A stretch of 64,000 nucleotides of DNA from CAVONV01 sp963697355 (GTDB lineage: Bacteria; Acidobacteriota; Vicinamibacteria; Marinacidobacterales; DATDRI01). The notes under the pieces were generated by a model. The model saw nothing but the letters and a program-made list of their open reading frames with translations. It ran no database searches and was not told the DNA's origin. Within the stretch, counting starts at the first letter, position 1. Each line of letters opens with the position of its first letter. Positions 32,573 through 42,683 of this stretch are shown here, piece after piece. The stretch is from the NCBI GenBank assembly GCA_963697355.1, contig CAVONV010000023.1, forward strand, positions 372,001 through 436,000. The letters run 5' to 3'. The position numbers and the translations under genes are program-made.

Positions 32573-33304
32573 ATGACCAAACGTTGGATCGTTCCGTCAC
32601 TGGCGAAGCGGATCTCGACCCATGTCCAAACCTGGGAGCATGCGAGGAGAGCACCGGGGCCCTGTGCCCCTGAGACCTGCCCGTTCATTACGATCTCCCG
32701 TGAGTTCGGTTGTCCGGGTCCGGAGCTGGCGTATCGGCTTGCGGAGAGACTCAATGAGCAATTCGAGTCGAAGGTGCTCTGGACGACCTACGACCGTGAG
32801 CTTCTAGATCGGGTGGCGAGCGAGATGGAATTGCGCCGCGAAATCATGGACAAGCTCGACGAGCGACGGCGTGGTGAGATGAGAGAGCTCTTCGACACCA
32901 TCATCCACAAGCGGGTCGAAGATGTGGTCTTGTTCCGGAAACTAGCGGAGATCGCCCGATCGCTTGCCGTCCAAGGGAAAGTGATACTGGTGGGTCGCGG
33001 TTGTCACTTGATCACCCAGGATCTAGACAACAGCCTCCATGTGCAGGTCGTCGCACCTCTGCCGTGGCGCATCGAACAATTCGCGAAGGAGCATCAGATT
33101 GCACATCAACGTGCTGAAAAAAGGGTCCTTGAAGGAGAGCGTCAGCGAAAGAAGTTCCTGAAGACCTTTTTCCTACAAGACCCGCTTCGCGCTTCGTATT
33201 TCCATCTGGCCATCGATAGCTCCCGATTCACTCAGGAACAGCTGTTGGAAGTTATTCTCGGAGCGCTCCAAGCCCGTTTCGGGACCTCTGGGCTTGCTGA
33301 ATAG
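32573..33304 (+). CDS. Cytidylate-kinase-like protein
   Basis: A 243-residue protein of the cytidylate-kinase-like family (PF13189). FITISREFGCPGPELAYRLA replaces the classical P-loop, as usual in this family. Later KVILVGRGCHLITQDLDNSL and RVLEGERQRKKFLKTFF correspond to the NMP and LID regions. The role is unknown, since such proteins often accompany transport or energy genes. It starts 10 bases after atpC and is probably the last gene of the unit. An N-terminal extension of about 35 residues is basic and variable. Confidence 0.8.
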   Translation: MTKRWIVPSLAKRISTHVQTWEHARRAPGPCAPETCPFITISREFGCPGPELAYRLAERLNEQFESKVLWTTYDRELLDRVASEMELRREIMDKLDERRRGEMRELFDTIIHKRVEDVVLFRKLAEIARSLAVQGKVILVGRGCHLITQDLDNSLHVQVVAPLPWRIEQFAKEHQIAHQRAEKRVLEGERQRKKFLKTFFLQDPLRASYFHLAIDSSRFTQEQLLEVILGALQARFGTSGLAE

Positions 33305-33486
33305 CGGAAGGACCGGTTCGACACCGGGAACGGCCTGGCGGGCTGTCGAAAAGTGCCCGTCTGAGTGCCGAACGGATTTGTTGGCACTTGGATCGTCGAG
33401 GATAACGTTGTGGGTTTTCATATTGGTCGCCTTCGGCCTCTTGCTGAGCCTCTCGTGGTGGTTCCTAGCATCTTAAGAGGTGTGCT

Positions 33487-34251
33487 GTGGTTTCAGCTTT
33501 CCCCACCGATCATCGCGGCCGTCGCAGATCCTGGCTCTCCGGTGTCCCAGCGCTGCTGGTGCTACTGGTGCCGGTAGGCTGCGGCTATGATGAGGCCCAG
33601 CGCGAGGCTAGTGCGGCAGCCGAGATCGCCGATCATGGAGGACCCCTGGAGGAGCAGCTTGCGCACCTGGACCGAGCCATCGAGATCGCGCCCGAGCGCG
33701 CCTACTACTGGGAGTCGCGAGCGGGTCTCTACATGTCGCTGTGCGACAACGCTCAGGCCCTGGCCGATATCGACCGGGCTGTGGAGCTGGCTGACCGCCC
33801 CTACCTCCGCTTCAAGCGCGGGCTGATTCTTTGTCGCAGCGGGCGATTCGCGGAAGCCCTGCCGGAGTTCGATATGGCTATTGGCCAACAACCCGAGAAC
33901 AGCCAGTTCTACCGGGGCCGGGCGCTGGCCCGGCTGGCCCTCGGTGAAGCCGAGGCGGCGCACGAAGACACGACGGTTCTTTCGCGGCTCAGCCCCCACA
34001 ACATCTACAACTACTATGTCCGCGGCGCGGTGCTGGTGGCGCTCGCGCGCTACGACGAGGCCCTCATCGATCTCGACCGCTCCGTGGCAATGCTGTCCGA
34101 TGCGATCTATCCTCTGCGCGCGCGAGCGGAATGCCTGCATCATCTGGGGCACCCCCTGCTCGCGGCAGTCGATCGTGAGCAAGCCGACAAGCTGGAGAGT
34201 CTGTATGGGCGAGACCACTGGTGCGGCTATCAGAATACTCCGTACAATTGA
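33487..34251 (+). CDS. TPR lipoprotein
   Basis: A 254-residue protein from GTG 33487. It has a signal peptide ending in the lipobox VPVGC (LLVLLVPVGC), then five or six tetratricopeptide repeats (for example EEQLAHLDRAIEIAPERA, NAQALADIDRAVELADRP, RFAEALPEFDMAIGQQPEN, RYDEALIDLDRSVAML). Codon use is visibly richer in GC than in the neighbouring genes, so it may have been acquired. No partner genes identify its client. The 182 bases upstream contain nothing recognised. Confidence 0.72.
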   Translation: MVSAFPTDHRGRRRSWLSGVPALLVLLVPVGCGYDEAQREASAAAEIADHGGPLEEQLAHLDRAIEIAPERAYYWESRAGLYMSLCDNAQALADIDRAVELADRPYLRFKRGLILCRSGRFAEALPEFDMAIGQQPENSQFYRGRALARLALGEAEAAHEDTTVLSRLSPHNIYNYYVRGAVLVALARYDEALIDLDRSVAMLSDAIYPLRARAECLHHLGHPLLAAVDREQADKLESLYGRDHWCGYQNTPYN

Positions 34252-34452
34252 AGTTTGTCATTTGGCGCTTCTCGGCCCGAGAGCTCACCGAGAGAGAGGG
34301 ATGGAGAATCGACCTGATCGGGTGTTGATTGATCAGGTTGAAGCTTCAATACGAGGAAGACTTAGGTTGCCGCCGCCGTTCGTGAATCCAGACGGGCGAT
34401 CTATACTCGTAAGATATCCATCTACTTGGCCCGGAACAAGGAGCGTGAAGAC

Positions 34453-35607
34453 GTGGACCAAAGGGTTCTTATCATAGGTATCGTCATCGTCTCACTCATC
34501 GTGACGATCGCCATCTCTCTTACGATAGTGAGAAGGGTCCGCGCCAAGCAGAAAAGGGCCATCTCGCAGCTTCCTGACGAGCTCAAGGAGCTGAAATCCG
34601 GCAAGACGATCTCCGGAGAGTATGAAGGAACGGCTTACGAGGTCGGCTACCACGCAGGCAGCAAAAACGCGCCACCGCTTCTAGTCATAAGTATTGCCTG
34701 TGAATCGGACGGCCGCTTCAAAATCACCAAAGAGAGTGGATTAGACCGATTTTTCAAGGGATACGGTATCACGAGCGAAGTACAAACCTTCGACAAGGAC
34801 TTCGATGACGCCTACTTCATCCAGTCCGAGACGCCGGACTTCGTTCGCGAATTCTTCCAGCCGTCTGAAAAACGCCGGGCGGTCCAAGAGATGTTCGAGT
34901 TGCGCTATACGGTTGTCGAGCACGATGGAAAGACGATGCAGGTCATCTGTTCTCCTTTCCTTCTCCAAAGCAAGCGTCCCCCCGATTTCATTACCAGAGC
35001 CGTGTCGCAACTCGCCGAGCTTTCGAAAGATGTCCCCCTGGTTCCCCAAACGCCTTCACTCGACACGAGGGCCTGGAAAACGAAACGCGGCATCGCCTTC
35101 GCGGTGCCGATGGTGGGTCTTTTCGCCGGAGGTTCTCTATTGATTCTCGGGATGGTTCGCTATCCTCCCTTGGACGGCCTGTCGGTTTTTCTCGACTCTC
35201 TCAAGCTCAGTTTACCGCTCCTCCTGGTCTTCCTTTGGCTAGCCGTCAAGCTCGTCCGAGGCCGCTCGACATCTCACCACGATCTCCTTGCTGTCGGCAT
35301 ATTGGCGATCATCGCGTTTCCCTTGTCGGGAATGGGAATCGGGGCGTTTTTCAACGGATGGCTGGACCGTTCCCCCTCCTCTCCACACACGGTCCTCGTG
35401 CTCGACAAATTCATCTCAAGGTCAGGAAAAACGACGGACTACAACCTCGTTCTCGAGTCCTGGCGGCCGGGCCGGCAGACCGAGAAACTCGAGGTTTCTT
35501 CCCAGGCTCATCACCGCGTGGTCCCCAACAAGACCCAGGTCTACATCGAAACGAAACCGGGACACTTCGGTTTCGAGTGGAGGGTCTTGTACCGGATTCT
35601 CGAGTGA
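34453..35607 (+). CDS. Membrane protein of unknown function
   Basis: From GTG 34453 (AAGGAG nine bases upstream) the protein has 384 residues. It has an N-terminal helix (VLIIGIVIVSLIVTIAISL), a soluble middle of about 200 residues rich in charged patterns, and then three helices (GIAFAVPMVGLFAGGSLLILG, LKLSLPLLLVFLWLAVKLV, DLLAVGILAIIAFPLSGMG). A short periplasmic or cytoplasmic C terminus ends in HFGFEWRVLYRIL. I do not recognise a family. The position between a TPR lipoprotein and an aminotransferase gives no functional hint. A TTG 27 bases upstream is an alternative start. Confidence 0.65.
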   Translation: MDQRVLIIGIVIVSLIVTIAISLTIVRRVRAKQKRAISQLPDELKELKSGKTISGEYEGTAYEVGYHAGSKNAPPLLVISIACESDGRFKITKESGLDRFFKGYGITSEVQTFDKDFDDAYFIQSETPDFVREFFQPSEKRRAVQEMFELRYTVVEHDGKTMQVICSPFLLQSKRPPDFITRAVSQLAELSKDVPLVPQTPSLDTRAWKTKRGIAFAVPMVGLFAGGSLLILGMVRYPPLDGLSVFLDSLKLSLPLLLVFLWLAVKLVRGRSTSHHDLLAVGILAIIAFPLSGMGIGAFFNGWLDRSPSSPHTVLVLDKFISRSGKTTDYNLVLESWRPGRQTEKLEVSSQAHHRVVPNKTQVYIETKPGHFGFEWRVLYRILE

Positions 35608-35735
35608 GCCCGACGCCCCCTCGAGCCAAGAGGCTGACATAATAACCCCGCCGAACCGTGAAAATGTTGTAACCTTACTTCGACCGATTCTAAATACCAC
35701 CGGAGCGAATCCGGCTTTGACCCTAGGAGCAGTCG

Positions 35736-36869
35736 ATGATTCCCGACCAACGCCACCTGTTCGACCTTCCAGATGACCACGCCTATTTGAATTGCGCTTA
35801 TACGGCACCGTTGCTCAAGGCGGCCGCACGAGCCGGAATTGAGGCCATCGAGGCCAAGAGAAATCCGTGGAAAATAAAGGCGGACGATTTCTTCAGCTCG
35901 GTCGAGAACCTGCGCCGGCTGTTCTCGCAGCTTGTTGGGTGTTCGCCCAACGATGTTGCCGTTGTTCCCGCGGCCTCCTACGGCATTGCGCTGGCCGCCA
36001 GAAACCTTCCGGTGGAAGCGAATCAGTCGATAGTGGTTCTTCAGGACCAGTTCCCATCCAATGTGTACAGTTGGATGAACCTTGCTGCACGAACGAACGC
36101 GAAGCTCAAGACGGTTCCTCGGCCCCCCGACGGCGATTGGACGACGGCTTTGCTCGAGGGCATCGACGACAACACGGCCATCGTTGCGACGGCGAACAAC
36201 CATTGGACCGATGGGACCGCAGTCGATCTGGTGCGTGTCGGCGAGAAGTGCCGAGCCGTCGGCGCAGCGTTCGTGCTGGACGGTGCTCAGTTCCTCGGGG
36301 CCGTGCCGTTTTCCGTTGCTGATGTACGTCCCGATTTCCTCGCGGCCATCTCGCACAAATGGCTCCTTGGACCGTACAGCATGGGCTTCTGCTATGTAGA
36401 CCCGAAGTGGCAAGACGGGACGCCCCTGGAGGAGAACTGGTTGAATCGAGCCGGCTCCGAAGACTTCTCCCGTCTCGTGGACTATCAGGAGGGCTACCAA
36501 CCCGGGGCCAGGCGCTACGATGTCGGCGAAGTCAGCAACTTCATTCTGTCTCCGATTGTCGGTGCTGCGTTGGAGCAGATACTCGATTGGGGCGTGGACC
36601 GGATCGCCGCGACGCTGCGGTCCAAGACCGACTCGATTGCGGATCGAGCGAGTGAGATGGGACTTCTGGTAGCAGAACGACCGTTCCGTGCACCTCACAT
36701 GATCGGAGTGACAAAGCCCGGCGGTTTCCTCGGTACTCTGCCCGAGCTCCTTGCCCAAGAGAAGGTGTACGTGAGCGTCAGGGGAGAGTCGGTTCGAGTG
36801 GCTCCGCACCTGTACAACAACGACGAGGAGATCGACCGCCTGTTCGCGGCGCTTCAAAAGGTGGTGTGA
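35736..36869 (+). CDS. Class V aminotransferase / cysteine-desulfurase-fold protein
   Basis: A 377-residue PLP enzyme of fold type I. It has the N-terminal HAYLNCAYTAPLL (the usual 'N-Ala-xxxP' motif), FVLDGAQFLGAVPF with the PLP Asp-Gln, and AISHKWLLGPYSMGF with the Schiff-base lysine. It resembles isopenicillin-N epimerase/kynureninase-like members more than IscS, because the cysteine loop is absent. The substrate is unknown. The start ATG 35736 follows a 128-base gap. Confidence 0.85.
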   Translation: MIPDQRHLFDLPDDHAYLNCAYTAPLLKAAARAGIEAIEAKRNPWKIKADDFFSSVENLRRLFSQLVGCSPNDVAVVPAASYGIALAARNLPVEANQSIVVLQDQFPSNVYSWMNLAARTNAKLKTVPRPPDGDWTTALLEGIDDNTAIVATANNHWTDGTAVDLVRVGEKCRAVGAAFVLDGAQFLGAVPFSVADVRPDFLAAISHKWLLGPYSMGFCYVDPKWQDGTPLEENWLNRAGSEDFSRLVDYQEGYQPGARRYDVGEVSNFILSPIVGAALEQILDWGVDRIAATLRSKTDSIADRASEMGLLVAERPFRAPHMIGVTKPGGFLGTLPELLAQEKVYVSVRGESVRVAPHLYNNDEEIDRLFAALQKVV

Positions 36870-37133
36870 TTCTGAGTTGGGGTGCGCTCTTTGTGGGCGT
36901 CTCGCTCCGCACACATCGGGAATCCGTATCAGTTGAGCCGAAAGATCGCCTTGAATTCCTTCTCGTTGCCTTCTTCCGGTGCAGCCCCCTCCTCCTTTGC
37001 TTTTACGGACTCGTTCATGCTACGTATGGAAGGCCATAGAGAGGTTGTAGGCGCGGTCTGCAACGAGCTATGAATTCGCAGCGGAGCTGATACGCTCGCT
37101 GATTGATAGTTTCCTATCCGTTACGGTGTCGCC

Positions 37134-40100
37134 ATGGCGAATTCGCCGAACGATCGTCCACAAAGTCCTGCCGATGCGTCCGACTCTCAGCTTCCCACAT
37201 CAGCTCGGCCAATAGCCGAAGCTTTAACGCCTGGACAGGTTCTCGGGGATCGCTATCAGATCCGCATGCTCGTCGGCCGAGGTGGTATGGGTGAAGTGTG
37301 GCAAGCCTATGATTTGAAGCTTCGGGTGGATGTGGCGCTCAAGACACTGCGCCGCGAGCTCTACAGAGGAGCGAAAGCTGTCGAGCGTCTACGTTCCGAA
37401 GTGCGCTTGGCACGGGAAGTGATCTCTCCTCATGTGTGCCGTGTGTTTGATCTGGTGACGATGGACGGACAAGAGCTGGTTTCAATGGAGTTCATCGATG
37501 GTGAGACCCTTCTCGATTTGATGAAAAAGAAGGCTCCCTTGGGCCTTCGGGAAGCACAAGAGGTCGCCTCACAGTTTCTGGCTGGATTGGACGCCATCCA
37601 TCAAGCGGATTTGGTGCACCGAGACTTCAAACCGGAAAACGTAATGCTCACGCGCACCGGCCGCGTGGTGGTCATGGACTTCGGCATTGCCAAACCGGCG
37701 GAGTCAGCGGGGACGGTATCGGGCACACCGGCGTACATGGCGCCGGAGCAGGCCCGAGGGGCCTCGGTGGACGGACGAGCGGACGTGTACTCGGCGGGAG
37801 TGGTTTTAGCGGAGATGGTGAGCGAGGCTGGGATTCGAGACCTTGAGTCCCGCGAGTCGGTTTGGTCGGGCGTAAGGGAGGAGCCGGTGCGATTATCGGA
37901 TACTCCGTGGCGTCCGGTCTTGAAACGAGCCGTGGCCCGAGATCCCTCCGCGCGTTACCACTCGGCTCAGGCTTTGGCGCGGGCGCTGGAAGAGGTGACG
38001 CTTCGTGCGGAAGGTGGGGAAGAGGTCACCCCTTACCCGGGCCTTGCACCATTTACCGAAGACGACGCGGAGTATTTCTTTGGACGAGAGGCGGAAGTCG
38101 AAGCGGTCTGGAAGAAGCTCAGGGAGCTTCACCTTCTGGCGATCATCGGGCCGTCGGGTGCGGGAAAGAGCTCGTTCTTGAGCGCCGGTCTCATTCCCGC
38201 CATGCCGGAAGGCTGGTGTTCGGTGAGCTGTCATCCGGGGTCGTCACCATTCGTAGCGTTTGCGCAAGCTCTTGCCCCGGAGCTTGCCGGCGATACGGAA
38301 GCCGTCCGGCAGCTCGTGCGTATCGAAGAGATCGACGTGGCCCTTTCCATGCTGGCACACTGGAGGAAACGCCACACGGAAACTCTTGTGATCGTCGACC
38401 AGTTCGAAGAGCTCTTCACGCTGAATCCCCCGGAGGTACAATCGCGATTTGCTGAACTCCTGGGTCGTATGGCGATCGAAGCGGATGTGCGCGTGCTTCT
38501 TGCCATGCGCGACGACTTCTTCCTGGCCTGCCACAGACATCCGGCGTTGGCGCCCATCTTTTCCGAACCAACGCCACTGGAGGCTCCTACGGGAGCCGCT
38601 TTGCGCCGCGCTTTGGTGCAGCCGGCCCTCAAGTGTGGCTACCGCTTCGAGGATGAGACGTTGGTGGATGAAATGCTCGGGGAGCTCGGCGAGGAGAGAG
38701 GTGCTTTGCCACTTCTCGCCTTTGCGGCGTCACGGCTTTGGGAGAAACGCGATCGTGACGGAGGGATTCTGACGCGGCAAGCTCATGAGGACATCGGAAG
38801 TGTAGGAGGAGCCCTTGCGCAACATGCCGAAACCACGCTTGAGAAGATAGGAAGCAACCGCTTGCCCATCGTGCGTGAGATCTTTCGCAACCTCGTGACA
38901 TCGAAAGGCACTCGCGCCGCCCGCGACCGGGAGGAGCTTCTCTCGGTTTTTGAAGAGCGAGATATCGCCGAAGATGTGCTCGGCGAGCTCATCGATGCGC
39001 GGCTTCTGATCTCGTTCGAGATCGCCGCGAGCGAAGGTCAGGGAGCCCACCATCGGGTGGAGATCATCCATGAATCGTTGTTGTCCGCTTGGCCGCGATT
39101 GGTGCGGTGGCAGGCTCAGGACGAAGACAGTACTCGGCTGCGAGATCAACTGCGACAGACCGCACAACTCTGGCAGGAACGGGGTCGACCTGCCGACCTT
39201 CTGTGGACAGGCAAGTCACTTAGAGAGTTTCAAGTTTGGCGCGAGAACTACCCCGGTGGACTTTCCGTGACGGAGGAAGCCTTCGCAGGAGCTATGGAAC
39301 AGCATGCGGGTCGGCGCAAGAGGCGGCGTCGGCTTGCGGTCGCCGCCGTGGTTGCTGCCTTGGTCGGAGGTCTGAGCGTCGTCACGGTCCTCTGGCGACA
39401 ATCAATCGCAGAGACACGGCGTGCCGAGGCGAGCAAGCTCCTGGCCCTCGGGCAGCTCGAGCTGGAGCGCTATCCAACAGCCGCCGTGGCGCACGCACTC
39501 AAGAGCCTGGAGTTTGCCGACACCCAGGAAGCTAGGTTTTTTGCCCTTGCGGCGCTTCAGAAGGGTCCACCGGGCCTCATCATGAACCTGCTCGATACGG
39601 GTGTTGTCGGCGGTGCCGGACTTCTTCTGGACTTCAGTCCCGATGGTCAGTGGCTGGCGCTCGGAGGTTATGAGCTCGTGCACCTCCGGCCGCGGGACGG
39701 CGGTGCTCCCGTTCTATTTGGTGAAAGTCCCAAAAAAGTCATGATGCCGGTACACGTGAAATTCACTCCGCAGGGCGATCGCCTCGTGACCTCCAAGCAG
39801 GGTGAAATCCGCATCTACTCGCTTCCCGAAGGCAAAGAGCTGGTGCTCCGGGAAATCGATCCGCTGCTCACCCATCTGTTCATGGGGACGAGCGGATATT
39901 ACACCGTGAGCGAGGCAGAAAGCGGAGTGATCGTGAGGGCATGGCCGCTCGACGGCGGAGAACCTTCGTGGGTACATCAAATGGAGTTGGAAGGTTTGCC
40001 CCCGGGTAAAGCATATAGGAGCATATGGGGCAAATACGCCGTCGAAATCGATCCGGCCGGCAAGTGGTTCGCCTATGAGCGCGATCGACAGATCCTCCTC

Positions 40101-41606
40101 CGCTCCCTGGAAGATTGGGACCTGCCCCCGCGGATCTTGGGGGAGCATTCAGACCGAATCGAGAACATCGTTCTCCTTGCTGATGGCGAAAGGATCGCAA
40201 TCCAGGACACATCAGCGGAGATCCGAACCTGGTCTCCGGGAACGGTTTCCAAGGAGCCAATGCGCGTTTTCCCGGGAACCAAACAACACGGCATCCTCTT
40301 CGATGGAAGCGGTAACACGCTCGCTGACTTCGGAATGACGGAGGCTGGCTCATCGGTGGAGCTCTGGCGTCTCACTGCGCCGCTGGAGACCGAGCCCCTC
40401 GTACTTTTAGATGGAAGCGGTAATTATCTGACCGATGCCGCCTTCGATCCGAGCGGCCGCTGGCTGGCGACCACCCACGTCAGCTTTGTAACGTTCTGGC
40501 CCCTCATCCGCGACTACCCGCTCGTTCTGAGAGGCCATCAAGGCACCGTCTACGACGTCGCCTTCACTCCCGATGGAAAACAACTGATCTCGAGCTCCAA
40601 TGATGGCACGGTGCGCGTGTGGTCGTTGGAGGACGGAAGGCCGAGCCGCGTCTTGCTGAGGAGTCAAGAACTCCTCTTTCCTGCTATCGACATCAATCCT
40701 TCCGGGGAGAACGTTCTGGTTTCGGGGAATCGAGGTAAGGTCTTCCTGGTGCCCCTGGTGGGAGGATCGCCCACGGTGCTCGAGGGCTTCTCTCTGGACT
40801 CGAATGTTGTGCCTGTTGCCTTTGGTCCGGGCGGCCGGCTCGCCGCGGCTGCATCCCAGCGAGGTCCGAAAGAAGACAAGGTCATTCGGGTGTGGGATCT
40901 CGAATCTGGGGAGTGCCGTATCCTTGGTCCTGCCGAGGGTGCGGGTGATGCTTACGATGGAGGATATTTTAGCCTAGCGTTTCTACCGGATGGCCGACTC
41001 CTCTCGTGGGGAGGAAGCGGCTTGCTGGCATGGAATATTGAAGATGGTACGTGGAGCAGGCTGACCGCAGACGATATATGCCTCCCCAACCGTGGTTGTG
41101 ACATGGCCTTGAGCAGCGACGGCCAGAAAGTGCTCTACGCTGCGATTCGGACTCAAGAAGATCTGTTGGTAGTTAAGAGGCTGAAGTCGATGAGCCTTGT
41201 CGAAGGGCATTCGAGAGAGCTGGAATCTCACGGTAATGTCGGGCCGGTGGCTTTCGACCCCACGGGATCTGTCGCAATCAGCGGAGACACCCAGGGAGTC
41301 ATTCGGGTCGGATCCATGACCGGCGACGAACCCCACCTTCTTCTCGGTCACAAAAAAAACCTCCATTCCGTCGTCGCATCCCCCGACGGCCGCTGGATCG
41401 CCTCGGGAGGAAGTGATCACACGATCCGTCTGTGGCCGATGCCGGACATCGACCAGCAGCCGTTTCATACGCTTCCTTATGAGGAGCTACTCACACGGCT
41501 CGCTACCGTCACCAACCTGCGGGTCGTCGAGGATGGCGGGTCTTCCACCGGCTATCGTCTCGACTACGCGCCGTTTCCAGGTTGGGAAACGGTGCCCGAG
41601 TGGTGA
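37134..41606 (+). CDS. Ser/Thr protein kinase - nSTAND ATPase - WD40 protein
   Basis: A 1490-residue signalling protein. Kinase domain about 41-290: glycine loop VGRGGMGEVW, Lys70 in VALKTL, HRDFKPEN at 162-169, DFG at 182-184, APEQ at 203-206. An nSTAND NTPase module follows (YPGLAPFTEDDAEYFFGREA), Walker A GPSGAGKSS near 339-347 and Walker B-like TLVIVDQFEELF near 420. A membrane helix lies near 726-748 after a basic patch (GRRKRRRRLAVAAVVAALV). The last 700 residues carry WD40-type beta-propeller repeats (for example LRGHQGTVYDVAFTPDGK and GSDHTIRLWPMPD). All catalytic residues appear intact. It resembles signalling or NLR-like proteins common in Acidobacteriota. Ligand and output are unknown. 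Confidence 0.92.
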   Translation: MANSPNDRPQSPADASDSQLPTSARPIAEALTPGQVLGDRYQIRMLVGRGGMGEVWQAYDLKLRVDVALKTLRRELYRGAKAVERLRSEVRLAREVISPHVCRVFDLVTMDGQELVSMEFIDGETLLDLMKKKAPLGLREAQEVASQFLAGLDAIHQADLVHRDFKPENVMLTRTGRVVVMDFGIAKPAESAGTVSGTPAYMAPEQARGASVDGRADVYSAGVVLAEMVSEAGIRDLESRESVWSGVREEPVRLSDTPWRPVLKRAVARDPSARYHSAQALARALEEVTLRAEGGEEVTPYPGLAPFTEDDAEYFFGREAEVEAVWKKLRELHLLAIIGPSGAGKSSFLSAGLIPAMPEGWCSVSCHPGSSPFVAFAQALAPELAGDTEAVRQLVRIEEIDVALSMLAHWRKRHTETLVIVDQFEELFTLNPPEVQSRFAELLGRMAIEADVRVLLAMRDDFFLACHRHPALAPIFSEPTPLEAPTGAALRRALVQPALKCGYRFEDETLVDEMLGELGEERGALPLLAFAASRLWEKRDRDGGILTRQAHEDIGSVGGALAQHAETTLEKIGSNRLPIVREIFRNLVTSKGTRAARDREELLSVFEERDIAEDVLGELIDARLLISFEIAASEGQGAHHRVEIIHESLLSAWPRLVRWQAQDEDSTRLRDQLRQTAQLWQERGRPADLLWTGKSLREFQVWRENYPGGLSVTEEAFAGAMEQHAGRRKRRRRLAVAAVVAALVGGLSVVTVLWRQSIAETRRAEASKLLALGQLELERYPTAAVAHALKSLEFADTQEARFFALAALQKGPPGLIMNLLDTGVVGGAGLLLDFSPDGQWLALGGYELVHLRPRDGGAPVLFGESPKKVMMPVHVKFTPQGDRLVTSKQGEIRIYSLPEGKELVLREIDPLLTHLFMGTSGYYTVSEAESGVIVRAWPLDGGEPSWVHQMELEGLPPGKAYRSIWGKYAVEIDPAGKWFAYERDRQILLRSLEDWDLPPRILGEHSDRIENIVLLADGERIAIQDTSAEIRTWSPGTVSKEPMRVFPGTKQHGILFDGSGNTLADFGMTEAGSSVELWRLTAPLETEPLVLLDGSGNYLTDAAFDPSGRWLATTHVSFVTFWPLIRDYPLVLRGHQGTVYDVAFTPDGKQLISSSNDGTVRVWSLEDGRPSRVLLRSQELLFPAIDINPSGENVLVSGNRGKVFLVPLVGGSPTVLEGFSLDSNVVPVAFGPGGRLAAAASQRGPKEDKVIRVWDLESGECRILGPAEGAGDAYDGGYFSLAFLPDGRLLSWGGSGLLAWNIEDGTWSRLTADDICLPNRGCDMALSSDGQKVLYAAIRTQEDLLVVKRLKSMSLVEGHSRELESHGNVGPVAFDPTGSVAISGDTQGVIRVGSMTGDEPHLLLGHKKNLHSVVASPDGRWIASGGSDHTIRLWPMPDIDQQPFHTLPYEELLTRLATVTNLRVVEDGGSSTGYRLDYAPFPGWETVPEW

Positions 41607-41751
41607 GTGATCTCTCGAGCGTTCTTGGTAAACGCTTGCCAACATTGTGTTAGATAGGTAGCGTCATTCATCATTATTGAGCCGGACGGCGGATCAAACT
41701 TCCGATCTTTTTTCCATCGCGTGACGCCCGTCGTGTAACATCAGGCGCCTC

Positions 41752-42666
41752 ATGACGCATCCATCAACGCCTGCCCGGGAAACGCTCTCCGGAATCGGCT
41801 ACATGGTGCTTGGTATCGGCAGCTTCTCGGCGATGGATGCCATCGGCAAGTGGCTGGTTCGCGACCATTCCATCTTCGAGATCCTTGCGGTACGCAGCAC
41901 GTTGGTCGCCTTGCTCTTGTTGGCCGTCGCTCCGGCTTTCGGTGGCCGTGGTGCTCTTCGGTCCTCTCAACCCTGGGCCCATTTGACGCGATCCCTGTGT
42001 GGCGTCGGTGCTTTTCTTTTCTTTTTTGCGTCGGTTCGCTACTTGCCTCTCGCCGATGCGGTGGCTGTCGCCTTCGGTGGACCTTTCATCGTCACCGCCC
42101 TTTCGGTCCCGTTGCTGAAAGAGAGTGTGGACGGGCGCCGATGGGCTGCCATCATGGTGGGTTTTGTCGGGATGCTACTCATCGTCCAGCCGACGAGTGA
42201 CAGCTTTCGACCCGCAGCGCTCCTGGTCATCGCATCGAGCTTCGCCTATGCCTTGATGATGATCATGACGCGGTGGATGCACCAGCGTAGCGGTAATACC
42301 GAGAAGACCTTTACCTTCGTTTTTTACACATTTGTCGTGCAGGCGGCTGCAGGGTGGCTGGGGGTTGCCGTCTTGGGACGCGGCGTGAGCACCTCCGACC
42401 TGGGTTTAATCGTCGCCATGGGACTCCTGGCGCTACTCGGTCACATCGGCTTGACGCTCGGGTTTCAGAGGGCGCCCGTCTCTGTGGTCGCTCCTTTCGA
42501 GTACACTGCCCTTGTCTGGGCCACGATCCTCGGTTTCACGGTCTTCGGTGATTTTCCAGGAGCCATGGTTTGGGTCGGTGTGGCCATCATCGTAGGCGCC
42601 GGCCTCTACACCATCGCCCGACAGCGATCGGCCGCCGCAGAGAAGCCTCGTCTCGATCTCACCTGA
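41752..42666 (+). CDS. EamA/DMT-family transporter
   Basis: A 304-residue protein with about ten membrane helices in two EamA repeats (GYMVLGIGSFSAMDAIGKWL, then FASVRYLPLADAVAVAFGGP in the first; LIVAMGLLALLGHIGLTLGF and TALVWATILGFTVFGDF in the second). The APVSVVAPFEY element is the usual conserved segment. The family exports amino acids, nucleosides or other metabolites. Substrate unknown. It is convergent with the S9 peptidase gene, with only 17 bases between them and no visible terminator. Confidence 0.88.
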   Translation: MTHPSTPARETLSGIGYMVLGIGSFSAMDAIGKWLVRDHSIFEILAVRSTLVALLLLAVAPAFGGRGALRSSQPWAHLTRSLCGVGAFLFFFASVRYLPLADAVAVAFGGPFIVTALSVPLLKESVDGRRWAAIMVGFVGMLLIVQPTSDSFRPAALLVIASSFAYALMMIMTRWMHQRSGNTEKTFTFVFYTFVVQAAAGWLGVAVLGRGVSTSDLGLIVAMGLLALLGHIGLTLGFQRAPVSVVAPFEYTALVWATILGFTVFGDFPGAMVWVGVAIIVGAGLYTIARQRSAAAEKPRLDLT

Positions 42667-42683
42667 TACCAGAGGTGGGCGGG

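Noticed and set aside
33294..33476. 60-residue frame with one hydrophobic helix before the TPR lipoprotein gene
   Set aside because: It overlaps the end of the cytidylate-kinase-like gene, has no ribosome-binding site and no recognisable relative. It is too weak to list.
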